From JALORV01 sp044225415 (lineage in GTDB: Bacteria; Pseudomonadota; Gammaproteobacteria; Burkholderiales; Burkholderiaceae_F): DNA of 49,210 nt. A model generated the notes under the pieces. The model saw only the letters and a program-made list of their open reading frames with translations, was not told the DNA's origin and ran no database searches. Within the stretch, counting starts at the first letter, position 1; every line of letters begins with the position of its first letter. Below, piece after piece: positions 46,650-49,210 of this stretch. The stretch is taken from the NCBI GenBank assembly GCA_044225415.1, contig JBGAIO010000006.1, forward strand, positions 1 to 49,210, given 5' to 3'. Made by a program: the position numbers and the translations under genes.

Positions 46650-47168
46650 TCAGCTGCCGCCCGTCCGCCGGGGATCTTCCTCGATGGCGGCGGACACGAC
46701 CTTGCCGCCCGCATCGAACATCACGACATACATGCGCGTCTCGGCGCCGTCGTTGAAGCGGTACTCCCACGCGGTCTGGTTCTTCAGCCGGTATTCCTGC
46801 CGACGCCCGGGTGGTCCAAGGGCAGCGATCACGTCGTCGCCGCTCATGCCGTCGCGGACGCGCTGGAAGTTTCCGCGCGTCAGCAGGTCTTCGCGGCCGA
46901 CATAGCGGCCGTCGGCGCCGATCTTCAGCAGCAGCGTCCCTGCGCCTTCCGGGCCGAGCGGATAGACCAGTCCCTTGCCGCCGGCCGTCTCGCGCACGCC
47001 CTGCGGCGCGCCGAACAGACGCCGCACGTCCTGCTCGGTGGACTGGCCTTCCTTCAGCTTCAATAGCCGCAGGTCCTCGACCACCTTGCCTCCCTGATCA
47101 CAGCCGGCCCCGGCGAGCACGATGCCCGCCGCCAGTACCGAAACGAGCCACCGCCTCACCCTCGCCAT
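46650..47168 (-). CDS. BamE/SmpA-domain outer membrane lipoprotein
   Basis: A 172-residue lipoprotein with lipobox LAGAGC (Cys about 23). Two repeats of the BamE-like fold are visible: LKEGQSTEQDVRRLFGAPQG and DGMSGDDVIAALGPPGRRQE, each the typical G-x-S/T-x2-D-V-x3-LG-x-P pattern. True BamE is shorter with one such unit; this tandem version is an OmlA/BamE-related protein whose partner is unknown. Convergent with the SulP gene, 9-bp gap. Confidence 0.83.
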   Translation of the reverse strand: MARVRRWLVSVLAAGIVLAGAGCDQGGKVVEDLRLLKLKEGQSTEQDVRRLFGAPQGVRETAGGKGLVYPLGPEGAGTLLLKIGADGRYVGREDLLTRGNFQRVRDGMSGDDVIAALGPPGRRQEYRLKNQTAWEYRFNDGAETRMYVVMFDAGGKVVSAAIEEDPRRTGGS

Positions 47169-47231
47169 GCCACACGTCTCCCTCGCGTAAAATCGCGCGC
47201 TCGAATCAATGCGGACTCCTTGCGCGGCGCC

Positions 47232-47435
47232 ATGGCAGGCTACTACGAATCCGAACTGACGCGCTTCCTGCGCGAGCTGAAGCAGCAGCCCGGCATCGAG
47301 GCCGGCCAGCGCGACGGTCGCGCGCTGCTGTGGGACCAGCAGCTCGACGCCGACCTGTACCGGCGCTTCCGCGAATCGCGGCTGCCGCAGCCGGCCTACG
47401 TCTACCAGTCCGCCGGGCGCAAGGCGACGTCTTGA
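47232..47435 (+). CDS. DUF3460 family protein
   Basis: A 67-residue protein: MAGYYESELTRFLRELKQQP, then GRALLWDQQLDADLYRR and PAYVYQ match DUF3460, a small family common in Burkholderiales and usually located beside scpA. Function unknown. ATG 47232 is the conserved start. Its stop overlaps the scpA start as TTGA. Confidence 0.9.
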   Translation: MAGYYESELTRFLRELKQQPGIEAGQRDGRALLWDQQLDADLYRRFRESRLPQPAYVYQSAGRKATS

Positions 47436-48301
47436 ACACCACGGGCGCGGTGCCCACCGACACCGGCGCGCTGCGCCGCGCCGACGATGCGTCCGCCGAT
47501 TCGACGCCCGACGTCGTCGACGGCGTCGCGCTGGCGAAGCTCTACGGCGAGCCGCTGTTCAGGCTGCCAGACGACCTGTACATCCCGCCCGATGCGCTCG
47601 AGATCTTCCTCGAGGCTTTCGAAGGACCGCTCGACCTGCTGCTGTACCTGATCCGCAAGCAGCACTTCAACGTGCTCGACATCCCGATGGCGCCGCTGAC
47701 GGCGCAGTACCTGACGTACATCGACCAGATCCGCGAGAAGAACCTCGAACTCGCGGCCGAGTACCTGCTGATGGCCGCGCTGCTCATCGAGATCAAGTCG
47801 CGGATGCTGCTGCCGGTGCGCAAGTCGGACACGGGCGAAGAGGTCGAGGATCCGCGCGCGGAACTGGTGCGGCGGCTGCTCGAATACGAGCGCATCAAGC
47901 TCGCCGCGCAGGAACTGGACCGCGCGCCGCGCATCGGCCGCGACTTCGTGCGTGCGCTGGTAACCATCGAGCAGACGCTCGAGCGGCACTTCCCCGACGT
48001 GAACGTCGTCGAGCTGCGCGACGCCTGGGCCGAGGTGCTGAAGCGCGCGAAGCTGCACGCGCATCACCGCATCGCGCGCGAGGAGCTGTCGGTGCGCGAG
48101 CACATGAGCTTCATCCTGCGCCGCCTGCAGAACACGCGCTTCGTCGAGTTCTCGGATCTGTTCGATCCGGCGCGCGGCAGCGCGGTCGCGATCGTTCATT
48201 TCCTCGCGCTGCTGGAACTGGCGCGCGAATCGCTGATCGAAATCACGCAGGCCGCGCCGTACGCGCCGATCTACGTGCGACTGGCCTATCTGCCGACCTG
48301 A
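47432..48301 (+). CDS. scpA: Segregation and condensation protein A
   Basis: Kleisin subunit bridging SMC heads in chromosome condensation. The 289-residue protein has an N-terminal kleisin domain EAFEGPLDLLLYLIRKQHFN plus LDIPMAPLTAQYL, the helix NLELAAEYLLMAALLIEIKS RMLLP region, and a C-terminal winged helix (VAIVHFLALLELARESLIEI). The first 45 residues are variable and acidic. TTG 47432 overlaps the DUF3460 stop; GTG 47450 is an alternative. No scpB is seen nearby. Confidence 0.92.
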   Translation: MNTTGAVPTDTGALRRADDASADSTPDVVDGVALAKLYGEPLFRLPDDLYIPPDALEIFLEAFEGPLDLLLYLIRKQHFNVLDIPMAPLTAQYLTYIDQIREKNLELAAEYLLMAALLIEIKSRMLLPVRKSDTGEEVEDPRAELVRRLLEYERIKLAAQELDRAPRIGRDFVRALVTIEQTLERHFPDVNVVELRDAWAEVLKRAKLHAHHRIAREELSVREHMSFILRRLQNTRFVEFSDLFDPARGSAVAIVHFLALLELARESLIEITQAAPYAPIYVRLAYLPT

Positions 48302-48362
48302 GCTGCCGACCGCCGACCTGAATGCCGACCCGGGCGCCCGTAGGCGCCTCATCGAGGACAAC

Positions 48363-48905
48363 GTGACGACTCTCCGCATCAATGCCTGGTTGACCGCTGC
48401 CATCGCCGCCGCACTGCTGTCCGGCGGCGCCGCGCACGCCCAGCTCAAGCCTTCGAAGGGTTCGGAGCCCCTGACGTCGCCGGGCCTGTCGGGCGCGGCC
48501 ACCGCGCCGTCGCCGGTCACCTCGCCGTCGAGCAGTGCCGCTGCCACACAGGAGCTCAGCGCGAAGGAATCCGCGGCCGTCACGACCGCGGCCGAATGGC
48601 TGAAGCTGATCGATGCCGGGCAGTACGGCAAGTCATGGGACGAGTGCGCGCCGCTGTTCCGCGAGAAGGTGTCGCGCCAGACCTGGGTCGAAAACCTGCC
48701 GAAGAACCGTGCCGCGCACGGCGCCTTCAAGTCGCGCAGCTTCTCGGCGGCGCAGGCACGCACGTCGCTGCCCGGCGCTCCGGAGGGCGAGTACGTCGCC
48801 GTGCGCTTCCTGTCGGACTTCGAAAACGCTTCCGGCGTGGAGGAAGTCGTGACGCTGATGTTCGTCGGCGGCGCCTGGCGGCCGTTGGGCTACCTGATCC
48901 GCTGA
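48363..48905 (+). CDS. DUF4019 domain exported protein
   Basis: A 180-residue protein with signal peptide (to about 26, GAAHAQ), a Ser/Pro/Ala-rich linker (about 27-65), and a DUF4019 domain (about 70-180): AAEWLKLIDAGQYGKSWDEC, RQTWVENLPKNRAAHGAFKS, then EEVVTLMFVGGAWRPLGYLI. The family resembles NTF2-like lipoproteins of unknown role. GTG 48363 has a GAGGA ribosome site. The ModE-like gene follows 2 bp after the stop. Confidence 0.83.
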   Translation: MTTLRINAWLTAAIAAALLSGGAAHAQLKPSKGSEPLTSPGLSGAATAPSPVTSPSSSAAATQELSAKESAAVTTAAEWLKLIDAGQYGKSWDECAPLFREKVSRQTWVENLPKNRAAHGAFKSRSFSAAQARTSLPGAPEGEYVAVRFLSDFENASGVEEVVTLMFVGGAWRPLGYLIR

Positions 48906-48907
48906 CG

Positions 48908-49210
48908 ATGGCCGCACGCCTGTCGCTGCGCATCCACCTGCCCGGCGGCCACGTCGGCCACGGCAAGATCGAACTGCTGGAACACATCGCGCGCGAACGC
49001 TCGATCTCGGCGGCGGCACGTGCAATGGGCATGTCCTACAAGCGCGCGTGGGAGCTGGTCGACGCGATGAACCGCATGTTCCGCGAGCCGGTGGTCGAAA
49101 CGCAGCCGGGCCGCAACATTGCAGGCGCGACCGAAGTCACGGTCTTCGGCCAGCGCATCGTCGCGCTGTATCGCGCCGCCGAGCGCCGCTCGCTGAACGC
49201 GGCGGCGGGC
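48908..49210 (+). CDS. ModE-like winged-HTH regulator, 3' cut by window
   Basis: The frame from ATG 48908 stays open to the window end (101 residues). It is the ModE/LysR-type N-terminal winged helix: IELLEHIARERSISAAARAM, GMSYKRAWELVDAMN, then REPVVETQPGRN. ModE represses molybdate uptake genes when molybdate is bound by its C-terminal di-domain; whether that domain is present is beyond the window. The usual glycine-rich wing (GGxxGGGA) reads GRNIAGATEV. A short form lacking the sensor is possible. Confidence 0.83.
   Translation, partial: MAARLSLRIHLPGGHVGHGKIELLEHIARERSISAAARAMGMSYKRAWELVDAMNRMFREPVVETQPGRNIAGATEVTVFGQRIVALYRAAERRSLNAAAG

Overview
The window is GC-rich, densely coded and strongly codon-biased. 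Its conserved genes (DUF3460 next to scpA, metG, apbC/mrp, dcd, DUF3297, BamE-like lipoprotein) point to a betaproteobacterium, most likely Burkholderiales. No rRNA, tRNA, CRISPR array, integrase or transposase was seen.

Layout. 1-8 kb: the 3' end of an acyl-CoA ligase with an eroded, truncated C-terminus, a YeiH-type membrane protein, dcd, a D-threonine-aldolase-like PLP enzyme, an EamA transporter, a four-EF-hand exported protein, a glycine-zipper lipoprotein, and an EtfD-like membrane iron-sulfur oxidoreductase broken by a frameshift. 8-27 kb: an accessory block built around a form II (AYRGAGR) aerobic CO-dehydrogenase-type molybdenum hydroxylase. The structural genes coxS-coxL-coxM (24.8-21.1 kb) and accessory genes coxD-coxE-coxG plus a CMD-family gene (11.4-8.1 kb) are on the minus strand. 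Between them lie a CecR-like TetR regulator, a divergent ybhG-ybhF-ybhS-ybhR-like ABC efflux operon with a NodT-type outer membrane factor, an AidB-like acyl-CoA dehydrogenase and a VOC protein. An xdhC/coxI-like gene follows at 26-27 kb. Five genes in this half carry frameshifts, mostly in GC-rich runs. 27-33 kb: a tight three-gene minus-strand operon of a CpdA-like phosphodiesterase, a SulP transporter with STAS and cyclic-nucleotide-binding domains, and an NTE-type patatin phospholipase with a cyclic-nucleotide-binding domain. 33-35.8 kb: small conserved proteins and apbC. 35.9-42.5 kb: an ATP/ADP-translocase-like transporter, an exported dikinase-like protein (phosphohistidine domain followed by a C-terminal ATP-grasp, the order found in glucan water dikinase), and a translationally coupled SxxK serine hydrolase, facing a second class-A beta-lactamase-like hydrolase. 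42.8-49.2 kb: metG, a second SulP transporter, a BamE-like lipoprotein, DUF3460, scpA, a DUF4019 protein and the start of a ModE-like regulator.

How the parts may work together. CoxS/L/M would form the FAD/2Fe-2S/Mo hydroxylase, CoxD/E/G and XdhC would mature its cofactor or anchor it, and a ModE-like protein could sense molybdate. The phosphodiesterase operon pairs one predicted cyclic-nucleotide hydrolase with two predicted cyclic-nucleotide-controlled membrane effectors. The 36-42 kb locus puts a nucleotide exchanger beside an ATP-grasp enzyme with a signal peptide, suggesting ATP supply to an enzyme outside the cytoplasm. These last two loci are the best candidates for undescribed systems. 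A family of REP-like palindromes sits at gene ends across the window.
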